Source of the DNA: Mycobacterium avium subsp. avium
Lineage (GTDB): Bacteria > Actinomycetota > Actinomycetes > Mycobacteriales > Mycobacteriaceae
DNA length: 64,000 nucleotides
Assembly (NCBI RefSeq): GCF_009741445.1
Contig: NZ_CP046507.1
Span: 2,728,001-2,792,000, forward strand
Reading direction: 5' to 3'
This document shows positions 62,289-64,000 of this stretch, piece by piece. Below the pieces are notes generated by a model. It was not told the origin of the DNA and did not search any database. It worked only from the letters and a program-made list of their open reading frames with translations. The position numbers and the translations under genes are program-made. Each line of letters starts with the position of its first letter. Positions within the stretch are counted from its first letter, which is position 1.

Positions 62289-63380
62289 TCAGTCGACGGT
62301 CCAGGTGTCGCGGCCACGCAGCAGCGACTGCAGCGCCGCGGAGTCGAACGCCTTGGCCGACTGGGCGGCCTGGACCTGGGCGCGCGCGGCGTCGTCGTAG
62401 GTGGGCCGGCTGATGTCGCGGAAGATGCCCAGCACGGTGTGCTCGAGGTTCTGGTCCGACAGCCGCGACAACGCGAAGGCGTACGCCGAGTTGTCGGTGT
62501 GCGCGTCGTGCACCACGATCTCGTCGACCGACACGTCGGCGGTCTTGGCGACCTCCAGGCCGAAGCCGGACTGCACCACGCAGTATTCGCCGTTGGCGCC
62601 GAACACAATTGGTTCGCCGTGCCGGACGCTGATGACCCGCTCCTCGGCGCCCTCCTTGCGCAGCACGTCGAACGAGCCGTCGTTGAAGATCGGGCAGTCC
62701 TGCAGGATCTCGACGACGGCGGCGCCCCGGTGCCCGGCCGCCGCCTGCAGCACCTCGGTCAGACCGGCCCGGTCGGAGTCCAGTGCGCGGCCGACGAAGG
62801 TCGCCTCGGCGCCCAGGGCCAACGACACCGGATTGAACGGGTGGTCCAGCGATCCCATCGGGGTCGACTTGGTGATCTTGCCGACCTCCGACGTGGGCGA
62901 GTACTGCCCCTTGGTCAGCCCGTAGATCCGGTTGTTGAACAACAGGATCGTGATGTTGACGTTGCGGCGCAGCGCGTGGATCAGGTGGTTGCCGCCGATC
63001 GACAATGCGTCGCCGTCACCGGTGACCACCCACACCGACAGGTCCTCGCGGGCCAATGCCAACCCGGTGGCGATGGCCGGCGCGCGGCCGTGGATCGAGT
63101 GGAAGCCGTAGGTTTCCAGGTAGTACGGGAAGCGGCTCGAGCAGCCGATGCCGCTGATGAACACGATGTTCTCGCGGCGCAGCCCCAGGTCCGGCAGGAA
63201 GTTGCGGATGGTGTTGAGGATGACGTAGTCCCCGCAGCCCGGGCACCAGCGGACCTCCTGGTCACTGGTGAAGTCCTTGGCCTTCTGCGGCTGGTCCGTT
63301 GTGGGAACCCCGTCGTTCTTGGTCAACTTCGCGGTCAGACCGAGGTCCTTACCCGCCAAGTTGCCGACCACGTCAGTCAC
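62289..63380 (-). CDS. korB: 2-oxoglutarate:ferredoxin oxidoreductase, beta subunit
   Basis: 363 residues. The iron-sulfur/TPP region begins [12 protein letters not shown] (Cys46, Cys49). The thiamine-diphosphate motif [15 protein letters not shown] is at ~121-135, followed by [16 protein letters not shown]. With KorA it forms the CoA-dependent 2-oxoglutarate ferredoxin oxidoreductase that supplies an oxygen-insensitive route in the TCA cycle of mycobacteria. Start GTG 63380, 57 bases after the korA stop. Orthologue of Rv2454c. Confidence 0.93.
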   Translation of the reverse strand: MTDVVGNLAGKDLGLTAKLTKNDGVPTTDQPQKAKDFTSDQEVRWCPGCGDYVILNTIRNFLPDLGLRRENIVFISGIGCSSRFPYYLETYGFHSIHGRAPAIATGLALAREDLSVWVVTGDGDALSIGGNHLIHALRRNVNITILLFNNRIYGLTKGQYSPTSEVGKITKSTPMGSLDHPFNPVSLALGAEATFVGRALDSDRAGLTEVLQAAAGHRGAAVVEILQDCPIFNDGSFDVLRKEGAEERVISVRHGEPIVFGANGEYCVVQSGFGLEVAKTADVSVDEIVVHDAHTDNSAYAFALSRLSDQNLEHTVLGIFRDISRPTYDDAARAQVQAAQSAKAFDSAALQSLLRGRDTWTVD

Positions 63381-63437
63381 GAGCGCCGCTCCTCCTCATC
63401 GCTTCGCTCTGCATCGAACCGGCCGTCACCAGTGCGC

Positions 63438-64000
63438 TCATGCGCTGGCTCCAACCGTTGCCGCCGCCATCCTGGCGACCATCGTCTTGTCGTTCTCGAC
63501 CTCGGCCAGCGTGCCGCCCAGCGCGGCGCGAATGACGCGACCGATCTCGTCGGCCAGGAACGCCACGCCCTGTACCTTGCTGACCGATTGCACGTCTACC
63601 AGGTACTTGCCGCGCAGCAGCAGGGCCAGCTGCCCCAGGTTCATCTCCGGGCACACCACCTGCGGGTACCGCCGCAACACCTCGCCCAGGTTGGCCGGGA
63701 ACGGGTTGAGGTAGCGCAGGTGGGCGTGCGCCACCTTGATGCCCTTGCGCCGCGCGCGCCGGCAGGCCTCACCGATCGGGCCGTAAGAGCTGCCCCACCC
63801 GATCAGCAGCAGCTCGGCGTCGCCCGTGGGGTCGTCGACCTCGAGATCGGGCACCGAGATGCCGTCGATCTTGGCCTGGCGCAACCGCACCATCAGGTCG
63901 TGGTTGACCGGCTCGTAGGAAATGTTGCCCGAGCCGTTCGCGGCTTCCAGCCCGCCGATGCGGTGCTCGAGGCCCGGCGTGCCCGGAACGGCGAATTGCC
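63438..64000 (-). CDS. korA: 2-oxoglutarate:ferredoxin oxidoreductase, alpha subunit (C-terminal part only)
   Basis: About 187 C-terminal residues are inside the window; the gene continues past the right edge. Visible blocks are GTPGLEHRIGGLEAANGSGNI, GDAELLLIGWGSSYGPIGEA, HLRYLNPFPANLGEVL, and PEMNLGQLALLLRGKYLVDV. These belong to the transketolase C-terminal and pyruvate-ferredoxin core domains of KorA. An internal ATG at 63893 is not the start. It precedes korB in the same direction. Orthologue of Rv2455c. Confidence 0.9.
   Translation of the reverse strand, partial: QFAVPGTPGLEHRIGGLEAANGSGNISYEPVNHDLMVRLRQAKIDGISVPDLEVDDPTGDAELLLIGWGSSYGPIGEACRRARRKGIKVAHAHLRYLNPFPANLGEVLRRYPQVVCPEMNLGQLALLLRGKYLVDVQSVSKVQGVAFLADEIGRVIRAALGGTLAEVENDKTMVARMAAATVGASA

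Overview
The window is high-GC actinobacterial DNA and almost certainly comes from a slow-growing Mycobacterium, most likely of the M. avium complex type. From about 24.2 kb to the right edge, gene order follows the M. tuberculosis segment Rv2417c-Rv2455c almost gene for gene: degV, octT, gpgP, rsfS, nadD, VWA, MoxR, proA, MscS-CNB, cyclase-like, rbsK, Rv2437-like, nadE, proB, obg, rpmA, rplU, rne, ndk, Rv2446c, folC, valS, Rv2449c, rpfE, mobA, korB, korA. Species cannot be fixed from the sequence alone.

1-20.7 kb holds a glycolipid locus. A giant bimodular type I polyketide synthase runs leftward off the edge. Diverging from it is a rightward run papA3-like, mmpL10, a secreted PE-PPE-domain hydrolase/acyltransferase, a FadD23/FadD21-type fatty acyl-AMP ligase, a Gap-type membrane protein and an Rv0926c-like reductase. 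This gene set matches the trehalose polyphleate (TPP) locus known from M. smegmatis and M. abscessus. The PKS architecture (KS-AT-KR-ACP then KS-AT-DH-ER-KR, both AT domains malonyl-type) fits a chain built in four-carbon repeats, as in phleic acids. An MmpS/MmpL pair follows (20.8-24.2 kb), with a candidate iron box upstream; the mmpL is broken by a frameshift.

24.2-36 kb is conserved backbone on the minus strand: methylglucose lipopolysaccharide enzymes, NAD synthesis (nadD), proline synthesis (proA), a MoxR/VWA pair and a translationally coupled pair of a degenerate adenylate-cyclase-like receptor and an MscS channel with a degenerate cyclic-nucleotide domain. rbsK follows on the plus strand.

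36-41 kb is an accessory insertion between the rbsK and Rv2437 orthologues. A GntR/HutC regulator diverges across an AT-rich palindromic operator from a tight operon of MmgE/PrpD-family dehydratase, ICL/PEP-mutase-superfamily lyase (frameshifted), aconitase-family large subunit and small subunit. Together they look like a methylcitrate- or dimethylmaleate-type dehydratase/hydratase/lyase route without its own synthase. This is the strongest candidate for an undescribed pathway. A second insertion (43.7-47.2 kb) between nadE and proB carries an isochorismatase-fold hydrolase, a sirtuin, a P450 and a divergent TetR with a clear palindromic operator.

47-64 kb is housekeeping: proB-obg-rpmA-rplU behind a recognisable promoter, rne with a long leader, ndk, folC, valS, Rv2449c-like, rpfE, mobA and korAB. 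rpfE has a structured leader that resembles the c-di-AMP (ydaO-type) riboswitch and ends in a terminator-like hairpin. The largest non-coding stretches are 10.47-11.37 kb and 60.89-61.69 kb. No tRNA, rRNA, CRISPR array, insertion sequence or prophage was recognised. Two protein-coding frameshifts lie next to short C/G runs, so sequencing error should be excluded before either gene is called dead.
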